Assembly: GCA_002314145.1 (NCBI GenBank)
Contig: DCCG01000009.1
Span: 1-64,000 of the forward strand
From: Thalassolituus sp. UBA1087
GTDB lineage: Bacteria > Pseudomonadota > Gammaproteobacteria > Pseudomonadales > Oceanobacteraceae
Reading direction: 5' to 3'
DNA length: 64,000 nucleotides
Part shown: in pieces, positions 1-7,968 of the stretch
Layout of the letters: every line of letters begins with the position of its first letter
Position numbering within the stretch: the first letter of the stretch is position 1
Translations under genes and position numbers: made by a program
The notes under the pieces: generated by a model
Databases searched by the model: none
What the model was told of the DNA's origin: nothing
The model's input: only the letters and a program-made list of their open reading frames with translations

Positions 1-485
1 CTTTTCCTGGCCGCGCGCCCGTGCGACATCCCTGTCGCTGTCCGCTCGCCGGGCATCCATGCCCGGCGGACCGGAAAAATCATCGTTCATTTCGGCGCTC
101 CAGAGGCGAAGGAATGGCTCCCGTAATGTCGGTTTTCAATACAACTCAGTCGCTGAATTTTAGTAAGAGACATACAATTCAACTTCATTGTGAATCTTGT
201 AAACAGGCTGTGAGGTTGCCGTAAAACAGCGCCTCTGGACCCGTCGCAGAAAGCGAAGAACTTTCCGGCCTGCCCGAAGGGACTTGGGCAACTGGCCCGG
301 CCCGCTTTTTCAGGTCTTGATATATCCCTCCCCAGTCTGTGACGCTGATACCAACTAAAGAACTGACTAAAGCACTGATGTATGCCCCGGCTTACGCCGC
401 GCCAGGTGACGTGACCGAGGGCAGCCAGCGGGTGCTGTGATCTGTTAAACTGCAGCGTTCACCAAACAGCCGCAGACGATACCTT
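1..485. other. Intergenic region upstream of the helicase gene
   Basis: No convincing gene is visible here. A short open frame begins near 21, but it has no ribosome-binding site and a composition unlike a protein. The stretch holds a strong inverted repeat at 47-68 (listed separately) and a GC-rich, imperfectly self-complementary segment around 258-310 followed by a run of five T. That segment could be the terminator of a gene lying left of the window, but the stem is poor. The last 100 bases presumably carry the promoter of the helicase; I could not identify a clear -35/-10 pair. Confidence 0.5.
47..68. repeat. 10-bp inverted repeat, nearly closed palindrome
   Basis: CGCCGGGCAT at 47-56 is followed after two bases by its exact reverse complement ATGCCCGGCG at 59-68. 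No T-run follows on either side, so it does not look like a standard intrinsic terminator. It could be a REP-like palindromic unit, a protein-binding site, or the stem of a transcript ending from the left. I did not see a second copy in the window. Confidence 0.55.
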
Positions 486-2840
486 TTGACTGATCAGCCC
501 ACGGAATATCCACAATCTACGGCCAGCACTGCCGGTTCAGGCCTGACGCCGGAGCAAAGCCGGGTGGTGGCTCATCGTCAGGGGCACGCCCGCGTAGTGG
601 CTGTGGCCGGCGCCGGCAAAACCACCACACTGACTCATTTTATCGGTGCCCGGCTGAATGAAGGGATCGCCCCCCGGCGCATGCTGGTGCTGATGTATAA
701 CCGCGCAGCGCGGGTGGATTTCGAACGCAAACTGGGCCGGCTGCTGCCTGGTCAGCCTCTGCCGGAAGTCCGTACGTTCCATTCGCTGGGCCTGCGCATT
801 TATCAGCGTCTGATTGAACGTGGTGTCTTACCGCCGTTTCATGGCAAGCCACTGTCCGATGGTGAATGTGAACCTGTGGTATGGCGCATGCTGCAGCAGC
901 TGGCTGACGAAGACACGCGGCAGGATATTCTTTCCCAGCGCAAAAAGTGGGTGGAGCCGGCGCTGGGGTTTATTGATCTGGTGAAGTCTGGCTTAGATTC
1001 ACCACAGGAGGTGTTCGAAGCGCTCGATCTGCCTCCTCAGTGTCGCATATTTATCGAACTGTTCGATCAGTTTGAAGACTGGCGCCGTCAGCAGCGCCGC
1101 ATCAGCTACGCCGATATGATTTACGATCCGGTCATGGCCTTCGTTTATCAGCCCGAAGTGGCTGCGCATTTTGGTGGCCATATGCAGTGGATTCTGGTGG
1201 ACGAATATCAGGATATTAATGCCATCCAGCAGAAATTCCTTGAGGTGCTGTACGGTGGCCGGGGTTCGGTGATGGTCATCGGTGATCCCGATCAGACCAT
1301 TTACGAATTCCGTGGCTCGCGGCCGGAGTTTATTGTCAGTGGTTTCCGTCAATCCATGGGCGAAGTCAGCACTTATCAGCTGCCTCATACCTTCCGCTAC
1401 GGCCATTGTCTGTCGTTGCTGGCCAATCATTTAATTACCCACAACAAAGAGCGCGATGACGTCCTGTGTCTGTCACATACCTCCACCCCGCAGACCAGAA
1501 TCCGGTTACATAAAGCGCATTCTGAAGCCGCGCTGATTTTAAAACTGATTCAGTCTGAGGCAGAACAGCGCCCGCTGGAGCAGATCGCTGTGATCAACCG
1601 TTTGTGGGCTTTGTGCGCGCCGGTGGAGCTGGGGTTACTGCAGGCTGGGATTCCCTATCAGTTGCATAATTCATTATCGGTACTGGATCGCTGGGAGTTA
1701 CAGATCTTCTGGCTGTTGCTGGAAATTGCTGGCGGGCGCTTTCAGCAGCGCAGTGAAGAGCAACGACGCGACGCCTGGCTGCATATTCTCACCACGCCCT
1801 ATCCGAAGGTGAAACGTCAGGTGCTGGAAAGCGTTGCTGCTCAGGCGGCTAAGGCAGAACAGGATTTTGGTGAAGCCTTAGCGGCAGCTATACCTGATGA
1901 ACTGAGCCGCTGGCAGGTTCAGCAAATTCAGGCACGGGCAGAAATCATCGCCGATGCTGAACACATCAATCAGCACGCCTGGCGGCTGCTTAACAACTAT
2001 GTTGAGCAGACCAATCTGGAAGATGGCATCGCCGACTCTGCTTTTTCGGCGCAGCAGGTTGAAGACAAACTCCAGACCATTAAAGCCTTTGTCCGCTTTA
2101 TGCGGGACTCAGGGCAAAGCAGCCGTGATGGCTGGGATTATCTGCAGCAGCTTAAAGCACAGCGTCTGCAGCAGACGCGGGAAGGGCAGCAGGGGGTTCA
2201 TCTGACGTCCATTCACAAAAGCAAAGGGCTGGAATGGCAGGTAGTGATTATCCCGGGCCTCAATGCCCATTATTATCCCTATACGCCGGAAGGTGAGTTC
2301 ACCACGCCGGCCAGTGAAGAAAGCGAACGCCGGCTGTTATACGTTGCCATGACCCGCGCCCGCCAGCAGTTGCATCTGCTGGCTCCGGACACCGGTGGTG
2401 AGCGCAGGCCTGCGGCCAAAGCTGATCCGCTGTGGCCCAGCCGTTTCCAGCAGGAGATGCAGTACGAGCGCTCGCTGGCCATCGGTCAGGCGCTGTATCA
2501 GCAGGCAGACAGTGCAGAAGTCAGCCCCACCGGCGGTGCCCTGCCGCAGTGGCTGGATCAGTATCTGCAGCGCCTGCAGCTGACACTGCAGCTGGTGATG
2601 GCCAAACCGGCGACTGCATCGGCTGCCGGAGCGGGGCCTGCCGTAACGGACAGCGCTGATCATATTATTGAGCGCAAGCAGCATGCGGGGGCCGAATACC
2701 GTATCAGCCACGCGGTTCTGGGGGCGGGAACCGTCTTGTCGGAAGACCGTCACTATCTGAAAGTGCGTTTTGACGGCGAGAAGCACGCCAGAACCCTGGC
2801 CAAAGCTCAGGCAATGACCCATATCCGTCGTCTGAACTGA
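486..2840 (+). CDS. UvrD/Rep-family superfamily 1 DNA helicase
   Basis: A 784-residue 3'-5' DNA helicase of the UvrD/Rep/PcrA type. The Walker A motif GAGKTT lies at about residues 42-47, the Walker B/DEAD-like motif VDEYQD at about 238-243, motif III GDPDQTIYEFRGS near 265, and the arginine-finger motif VI (LLYVAMTRARQQL) near 616. The last 50 residues (SHAVLGAGTVLSED...VRFDG) resemble the C-terminal Tudor-like domain with which UvrD/PcrA touch RNA polymerase. The frame opens with TTG at 486. The next in-frame ATG would delete Walker A, so TTG is the likely start. The protein is distinct from, and longer at the N-terminus than, housekeeping UvrD; which repair or replication-restart task it serves cannot be read from the sequence. 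It stands alone, with the next gene on the same strand about 220 bases downstream. Confidence 0.88.
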   Translation: MTDQPTEYPQSTASTAGSGLTPEQSRVVAHRQGHARVVAVAGAGKTTTLTHFIGARLNEGIAPRRMLVLMYNRAARVDFERKLGRLLPGQPLPEVRTFHSLGLRIYQRLIERGVLPPFHGKPLSDGECEPVVWRMLQQLADEDTRQDILSQRKKWVEPALGFIDLVKSGLDSPQEVFEALDLPPQCRIFIELFDQFEDWRRQQRRISYADMIYDPVMAFVYQPEVAAHFGGHMQWILVDEYQDINAIQQKFLEVLYGGRGSVMVIGDPDQTIYEFRGSRPEFIVSGFRQSMGEVSTYQLPHTFRYGHCLSLLANHLITHNKERDDVLCLSHTSTPQTRIRLHKAHSEAALILKLIQSEAEQRPLEQIAVINRLWALCAPVELGLLQAGIPYQLHNSLSVLDRWELQIFWLLLEIAGGRFQQRSEEQRRDAWLHILTTPYPKVKRQVLESVAAQAAKAEQDFGEALAAAIPDELSRWQVQQIQARAEIIADAEHINQHAWRLLNNYVEQTNLEDGIADSAFSAQQVEDKLQTIKAFVRFMRDSGQSSRDGWDYLQQLKAQRLQQTREGQQGVHLTSIHKSKGLEWQVVIIPGLNAHYYPYTPEGEFTTPASEESERRLLYVAMTRARQQLHLLAPDTGGERRPAAKADPLWPSRFQQEMQYERSLAIGQALYQQADSAEVSPTGGALPQWLDQYLQRLQLTLQLVMAKPATASAAGAGPAVTDSADHIIERKQHAGAEYRISHAVLGAGTVLSEDRHYLKVRFDGEKHARTLAKAQAMTHIRRLN

Positions 2841-3060
2841 TCCCAATGCGACAGATTTTTAACAATTGTGGCGAACAGACTGAACAGAGCCGCCCGCACA
2901 GGCCCCGGCCCCTATGAATACACACACCAGTTGTTATACTGGCGGCTTTCGTAGAGTCCGGTCGCACGGGTAGCTCCCAGGTCGTCTTTGCGTTACAGCT
3001 CATCAAGAGTTTTCAATCATGCAAGCCCCGCACAGACGGGGACGAACAGAGGAATATCCT

Positions 3061-3546
3061 ATGACCATTGCACAACAGAAAGTCGTTTCCATTCACTACA
3101 AAGTGGTTGATGTGGACAGTGGCGAAACCATCGACTCCTCCGAAGGCAAAGAGCCAATGACCTACCTGCACGGTGCCCAGAACATTATTCCTGGTCTGGA
3201 AAAAGCACTGGAAGGCAAAAGCGTTGGTGATGAACTGGAAGTAACCATTGCACCCGAAGACGCTTACGGCGAATACAGCGACGAGCGTGTGCAACAGGTT
3301 CCGATGGAAGCGTTTCAGGGCGTAGAAAAAGTTGAGCCGGGTATGGCATTTACTGCTCAGACTGAACAGGGCCCGATCAACCTGGTTGTAACGGAAGTGG
3401 ATGAAGCGGTTGTGACCGTTGATGCCAACCACCCGCTGGCAGGTAAATCCCTGCAATTCAGCGTGAAAGTGGATTCTGTACGTGATGCCAGCGAAGAAGA
3501 GCTGAGCCACGGCCACGTGCATGGCGAAGGTGGTGTTGAACACTGA
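3061..3546 (+). CDS. slyD: FKBP-type peptidyl-prolyl cis-trans isomerase, SlyD family
   Basis: A 161-residue cytoplasmic prolyl isomerase/chaperone of the SlyD class. The FKBP core (YKVVDVDSGE..., AQNIIPGLEKALEGKSVGD) is interrupted by the insert-in-flap region (residues about 70-125), as in SlyD. The C-terminal tail has four histidines (SHGHVHGEGGVEH), a shortened version of the metal-binding tail of E. coli SlyD. Metal-binding SlyD delivers nickel to HypB in E. coli, and a nickel hydrogenase operon lies only 2 kb away, so a supporting role is possible but not shown. The start at 3061 is chosen because AGAGG lies just upstream at 3049-3053; an in-frame ATG at 3019 lacks one. A strong terminator follows the stop. 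Confidence 0.85.
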   Translation: MTIAQQKVVSIHYKVVDVDSGETIDSSEGKEPMTYLHGAQNIIPGLEKALEGKSVGDELEVTIAPEDAYGEYSDERVQQVPMEAFQGVEKVEPGMAFTAQTEQGPINLVVTEVDEAVVTVDANHPLAGKSLQFSVKVDSVRDASEEELSHGHVHGEGGVEH

Positions 3547-3569
3547 GTTCAGCCTTCAGCTAACGCATA

Positions 3570-3600
3570 AAAAAACGCCGGCATTGTCCGGCGTTTTTTT
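3570..3600. terminator. Rho-independent terminator after slyD
   Basis: An A-run leads into the stem AACGCCGG (3574-3581), a six-base loop, and CCGGCGTT (3588-3595) ending in a T-run to 3600. The symmetrical A- and T-runs would also allow termination on the minus strand. It sits 25 bases after the slyD stop. Confidence 0.9.
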
Positions 3601-3659
3601 ATGTCTGACGTCCGGAGATCTGCTGTTCACCGGCACTGTCGTTTATTAAGCCTGCCATT

Positions 3660-3683
3660 GATCACTCACACGATCACTCACAC
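3660..3683. repeat. Perfect 2 x 12-bp tandem repeat upstream of pit
   Basis: GATCACTCACAC occurs twice head to tail (3660-3671 and 3672-3683), about 90 bases before the phosphate transporter start. A shorter dyad TGTTATGTAACA follows at 3714-3725. Either could be a regulator site. Neither matches the Pho-box consensus (CTGTCAT-type repeats) well. Confidence 0.6.
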
Positions 3684-3770
3684 CGGCTCAGACCAGCGGC
3701 CGGCAGGTTTCACTGTTATGTAACACAATTGTCTTAATGTCTGTCGGCCGATTCCCTGCGAGAGACCATT

Positions 3771-5381
3771 ATGACAACCAGTAATACGCTTCCTTCCTCC
3801 GGTTTATCCGATAAACCGGTACCACTTGATATGCGTCTGAGTCTGTTTTTTGCCGCGCTGATGATTGCCATGACAGGATACTTCTTATTCTGGGGAGCGG
3901 ATTATACCAATCATAATTACAGCCTGATTTTTATACTGGCGACTCTGTTCGGCGTATTTATGGCCTTTAATATCGGCGGCAACGATGTGGCTAACTCCTT
4001 TGGCACCAGTGTGGGTGCCGGCACGTTAACCATTAAGCAGGCGTTAATTGTGGCGGCGATTTTTGAAGTCAGCGGCGCCGTGATCGCTGGTGGTGAAGTC
4101 ACCAAAACTATCCGTAAAGGCATTGTCGATCTGTCGGCACTGCATGTTGAACCCATGCAGTTTGTCTACATTATGATGGCGGCTTTGCTGGCGGCCGCTT
4201 TCTGGCTGTTAATCGCAACCAGAAAAGGCTGGCCGGTCTCCACCACGCACTCCATCATCGGTGGTATTGTCGGCAGTTCGGTGGCACTGGGCTTTATTCT
4301 GGGTGGGTCAGAAACCGGGCTGGCGCTGGTTAAATGGGAAAAAATCGGCACCATTGCATTTTCCTGGGTACTGTCCCCTGTGCTGGGTGGTCTGGTGTCG
4401 TATGTGCTGTATTTTAATATCAAAAAATTTGTACTGCGTTACAACGACGAAGCCGCTGCGGAATTAAAAGCCATTAAACTGGCGAAGAAAGAGCACGTTA
4501 AAGAACATAAAAAACGGTTTGAACATATGGCCGAGCTGCAGCAGATTGCCTACACCAGTGCCATGGCCCGTGATGCCTATACCGTTCGCGACGGCGATTT
4601 CGATCCTGATGATCTGGAATCGGATTACTTTAAAAAACTGCATCAGATCGAAGAACGTAAAAGCGATGTGCAGGCCACTCAGGCGCTGGAAACTTACGTG
4701 CCACTGTTTGCCGCTTTTGGCGGCATGCTGATTACCGGCATGCTGCTGTTTAAAGGTCTGAAGCATATGGACCTGGGGCTCAGCAGTCTCAATAACTATC
4801 TTATTATCGGTATGGTGGGTGCGGCCATCTGGCTGGCCACTGCCATTTTCGCCAAAACCTTAAAAGGCAAAGATCTGGATCGCTCGACGTTTCTGATGTT
4901 CAGCTGGATGCAGGTATTTACTGCCGCAGGGTTTGCCTTCAGTCATGGCTCGAATGATATTGCCAATGCAATTGGCCCGTTCGCCGCTATTCTCGAAGTA
5001 CTGAGAACCGGTGCCATTGGTTCTCAGGCGGCGGTTCCTACGATTGCCATGCTCACCTTTGGCGTTGCTCTGGTGGTGGGCTTGTGGTTTATCGGCAAAG
5101 AAGTGATTCAGACCGTGGGTCATAATCTGACTAAAATGCATCCGGCGTCCGGTTTCTCGGCTGAACTTGCAGCCGCCGGCGTGGTTATGCTGGCCTCGGT
5201 GATGGGATTACCGGTATCCAGTACCCATATTCTGATCGGCGCAGTATTAGGCGTTGGCTTAGTTAACCGCAGTACTAACTGGGGGCTGATGAAGTCAATT
5301 GGTCTGGCCTGGGTGATTACTTTGCCGGCGGCGGGGCTGTTATCCGCGCTGGCGTTTATCGCACTGAATAATATTTTCTGA
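3771..5381 (+). CDS. pitA: Low-affinity inorganic phosphate transporter, Pit family
   Basis: A 536-residue inner-membrane carrier of the PiT (PF01384) family, which moves metal-phosphate with a cation. The two PD001131-type signatures that define the family are both present: GGNDVANSFGTSVG in the N-terminal half (about residues 67-80) and SHGSNDIANAIGP in the C-terminal half. The middle of the protein (about residues 215-310) is a long charged cytoplasmic loop rich in Lys and Glu, separating two blocks of hydrophobic segments; this is usual for bacterial Pit proteins. No PhoU-like partner (DUF47) is adjacent. The gene converges with the hyp end of the hydrogenase operon with 84 bases between; no clear terminator is visible there. 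Confidence 0.88.
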   Translation: MTTSNTLPSSGLSDKPVPLDMRLSLFFAALMIAMTGYFLFWGADYTNHNYSLIFILATLFGVFMAFNIGGNDVANSFGTSVGAGTLTIKQALIVAAIFEVSGAVIAGGEVTKTIRKGIVDLSALHVEPMQFVYIMMAALLAAAFWLLIATRKGWPVSTTHSIIGGIVGSSVALGFILGGSETGLALVKWEKIGTIAFSWVLSPVLGGLVSYVLYFNIKKFVLRYNDEAAAELKAIKLAKKEHVKEHKKRFEHMAELQQIAYTSAMARDAYTVRDGDFDPDDLESDYFKKLHQIEERKSDVQATQALETYVPLFAAFGGMLITGMLLFKGLKHMDLGLSSLNNYLIIGMVGAAIWLATAIFAKTLKGKDLDRSTFLMFSWMQVFTAAGFAFSHGSNDIANAIGPFAAILEVLRTGAIGSQAAVPTIAMLTFGVALVVGLWFIGKEVIQTVGHNLTKMHPASGFSAELAAAGVVMLASVMGLPVSSTHILIGAVLGVGLVNRSTNWGLMKSIGLAWVITLPAAGLLSALAFIALNNIF

Positions 5382-5465
5382 CGGCCTTCATGGCTGAACC
5401 AGGAAGTCCGAAATGATTTTTCTGTGCAGCGGCTGTGATAAATGAATCGACACAGGGACGGACGG

Positions 5466-6500
5466 TTAACAAATCCTCGGCAGCTGCTCGCCATTTAACC
5501 AGTCCACCATCCGCTGACCACCAAAACGGGTGGTCATTTCCACAAAGCACTGATCATCTTTCTTCACTTCACCAATAATCGCAGCATCTTGCCCGGCAGG
5601 GTGTTGCTTCATAACGGCAAGTAATTCCTCAGCAATGTCGGCGCAGCAGACAGCAATCAGCTTACCTTCGTTGGCGACATACAGTGGGTCAAGCCCCAGA
5701 AATTCACACGCCGCCGCAACCTGAGGGTTTAAGGGAATATCCGCTTCCTGCAGGTGAATTCCCACACCGGACTGGCTGGCGATTTCATTCAGGGTATTGG
5801 CTAGCCCGCCCCGGGTCGGATCGCGCAGGCATTTTAATTGTTCAGCCGGGTTGGAAAGCGCATTAATCATGGTTGCCGTCAGGCTGTTTAAAGCCTGAGT
5901 ATCAGACTGCAGACCGGTTTCAAAGCCAAGACTTTCCCGTGACGACAGAATGGTGACGCCATGATCCCCCAGGGTACCGGAGACAATCACTTTGTCGCCC
6001 GCCTGTGCACGGTCACCGCTGAGATTTAACTTTGCCGGTACAATGCCAAAACCTGTGGTGTTAATAAAAACGCCATCCCCTTTGCCTTTTTCCACTACCT
6101 TGGTATCACCGGTGACAATGGCGACGCCGGCTTCTTTTGCTGCTGCGGCCATGGATTGCACAATCTGTTGCAGGTCGGCCAGTGGAAACCCTTCTTCAAG
6201 AATAAAACCGGCGCTTAAATACAGAGGGGTGGCGCCCATCATGGCGACGTCATTCACGGTACCATGCACACTGAGGGAACCAATATCACCTCCGGGAAAA
6301 AACAGGGGCGTAATAACGTGGCTGTCGGTAGCCATCACCGGCCGGTAGCCCGGCGGAATTTCCGGCAGGCGGGCGCCATCATTGCCCTGGTCCAGCCATT
6401 CGTTACTGAAGTGTCTGGCAAAGAGTTCGTGGATCAGCTTCATCATGGCGCGGCCACCGCTGCCATGGATCATTTCCACCTGTCCGTTTTTTATATTCAT
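5466..6500 (-). CDS. hypE: Hydrogenase maturation protein HypE
   Basis: A 344-residue AIR-synthase/PurM-like enzyme. HypE takes the carbamoyl group from HypF onto its C-terminal cysteine and dehydrates it with ATP to a thiocyanate, the source of the two cyanide ligands of the NiFe active site. The protein ends in the required PRIC, with the reactive cysteine as the last residue. The N-terminus has the glycine-rich HGSGGRAMMKLI segment, and GDTKVV and DPTRGGLAN match the ATP-binding PurM core. Length agrees with the family. It is the last gene of the hup-hyp operon, 67 bases after hypD, the largest gap in the operon. Confidence 0.95.
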   Translation of the reverse strand: MNIKNGQVEMIHGSGGRAMMKLIHELFARHFSNEWLDQGNDGARLPEIPPGYRPVMATDSHVITPLFFPGGDIGSLSVHGTVNDVAMMGATPLYLSAGFILEEGFPLADLQQIVQSMAAAAKEAGVAIVTGDTKVVEKGKGDGVFINTTGFGIVPAKLNLSGDRAQAGDKVIVSGTLGDHGVTILSSRESLGFETGLQSDTQALNSLTATMINALSNPAEQLKCLRDPTRGGLANTLNEIASQSGVGIHLQEADIPLNPQVAAACEFLGLDPLYVANEGKLIAVCCADIAEELLAVMKQHPAGQDAAIIGEVKKDDQCFVEMTTRFGGQRMVDWLNGEQLPRIC

Positions 6501-6567
6501 GCGCTGGCTGTACTCAGTTATTAATCGATGATCACCGGGCGTTCAATGGTTGGCTGCTCTACCGGCG

Positions 6568-7713
6568 TTATTCACCGGAAGCCACGGCGATACGTCGTTG
6601 CCCGTATTGGTAGTAGGCCGCACAGGCACCTTCTGATGATACCATGCAGGAACCCAGAGGATTATCCGGTGTGCAGGGGTTGCCGAACAATTTGCATTGG
6701 TGGGGTTTTTTAACACCACGCAATACCGACGGACATTCACAGGCTTTGTTGTCGGCCGGTGGTTTTTGCTGTTTTTGCAGCTGCTCTTGCAGCCAGTCAG
6801 CAAACTGTACTTCAGCATCCCATTGTGCGTATTCCGGGCGGATTGCCAGTGCGCTGTGCGGCACAGAGCCTAAACCCCGCCATTCAAAGCTATCGCGGGT
6901 TTTAAATACCTGGTCGCATAATGCCATGGCTTTTTCATTGCCATGTGGCGTGACTGCGCGGGTAAATTCATTTTCCACTTCTGCACGGTGTTCGTTGAGC
7001 TGATGAATCAGCATCAGAATCGCCTGCAGCACATCCAGTGGTTCGAAGCCGGCAATGACGACCGGCCTGTTATATTGCTGTGGGAAAATCTCATAGGGCT
7101 GGCTGCCGATTAATGTGCTGACGTGAGCCGGGCCTAAAAAGCCGTCAATATTGACATCATCGCTGGCGAGGATGGCATGCATCGCAGAAGGCGTCAGAAC
7201 ATGATTGCAGAACACACTCAGGTTATCTAATTGCAGCGTTTTCGCCTGCTGCAGAAGAACGGCAGTGGGGGGCGTGGTGGTTTCAAAACCAATAGCAAAA
7301 AATACGATCTTTTTATCCGGATTTTCCTGCGCCAGCTTGATCGCATCCATGGGTGAATACAGCATGCGCACATCGTGGCCCTGAGCGCGGATATTAAGCA
7401 GGCTGGTGCGTCCGCTGCCGGGCACCCGCAACATGTCACCGAAGGTGCATAAAATAACGCCGGGGTTTTTCGCCAGCATCATGGCCATATCCAGACGGGC
7501 AATCGGTAACACACAAACCGGACAGCCAGGGCCGTGAATGAGTTCCACATTGTCCGGCAGCAGATTGGGAATACCGTAGCGGAAGATGGCGTGGGTATGC
7601 CCGCCACAGAATTCCATTAAGCGATAGGTACGATCAGCAGCAGCCGCTACCTTAATCTTTTCTGCGAGTTTTTTTGCCAGCTGTGCATCGCGGAATTCAT
7701 CGACATATTTCAT
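6568..7713 (-). CDS. hypD: Hydrogenase maturation Fe-S protein HypD
   Basis: A 381-residue cytoplasmic scaffold that, with HypC, holds the iron atom while CO and CN ligands are added. The diagnostic motifs are CGGHTHAIFRYG (about residues 39-50), GPGCPVCVLP (about 63-72, the disulfide/iron-binding pair), and a C-terminal cysteine cluster (CECPS..., CKLFGNPC, GSCMVSSEGACAAYYQYG) that ligates the [4Fe-4S] centre. Length is typical of the family. It starts two bases after the hypC stop, so the two partners are translated together. Confidence 0.95.
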   Translation of the reverse strand: MKYVDEFRDAQLAKKLAEKIKVAAAADRTYRLMEFCGGHTHAIFRYGIPNLLPDNVELIHGPGCPVCVLPIARLDMAMMLAKNPGVILCTFGDMLRVPGSGRTSLLNIRAQGHDVRMLYSPMDAIKLAQENPDKKIVFFAIGFETTTPPTAVLLQQAKTLQLDNLSVFCNHVLTPSAMHAILASDDVNIDGFLGPAHVSTLIGSQPYEIFPQQYNRPVVIAGFEPLDVLQAILMLIHQLNEHRAEVENEFTRAVTPHGNEKAMALCDQVFKTRDSFEWRGLGSVPHSALAIRPEYAQWDAEVQFADWLQEQLQKQQKPPADNKACECPSVLRGVKKPHQCKLFGNPCTPDNPLGSCMVSSEGACAAYYQYGQRRIAVASGE

Positions 7714-7715
7714 GC

Positions 7716-7964
7716 TCAGACTCCGGCTGTTTCTGCTGCAACGGCATTCTGCAGGTCGATGTCAGAAATCATCGCCAGGGTTTTCTGCGCTTCGTCTTCA
7801 TCCAGTTTTTTTAACGCAAAGCCGACGTGCAGGATGACGTAGTCACCGGGCTTGATATCTGTGACCAATGAAATATTAATGGCTTTACGCAGGCCGCCGA
7901 TGTCAGCCATGGCGGTGTCGTCGTTTTCAATGCTTTCAATGCGTACGGGAATCGCAAGGCACAT
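7716..7964 (-). CDS. hypC: Hydrogenase maturation chaperone HypC
   Basis: An 82-residue chaperone of the HypC/HupF family. It begins MCLAIP, whose cysteine (Cys2 after the initiator) is the essential iron and large-subunit contact, and has the GDYVILHVGFAL stretch of the beta-barrel core. It pairs with HypD to carry Fe(CN)2CO to the large-subunit precursor. The operon also encodes the paralogue HupF, which divides the labour in oxygen-tolerant hydrogenase systems. The gene starts four bases after the hypF stop. Confidence 0.95.
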   Translation of the reverse strand: MCLAIPVRIESIENDDTAMADIGGLRKAINISLVTDIKPGDYVILHVGFALKKLDEDEAQKTLAMISDIDLQNAVAAETAGV

Positions 7965-7968
7965 GGTG

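Noticed and set aside
21..224. Short open frame at the left edge
   Set aside because: No ribosome-binding site, overlaps a perfect inverted repeat, and no protein-like pattern.
3013..3543. Minus-strand open frame exactly opposite slyD
   Set aside because: Mirror of slyD, whose FKBP domain, start site and terminator are convincing.
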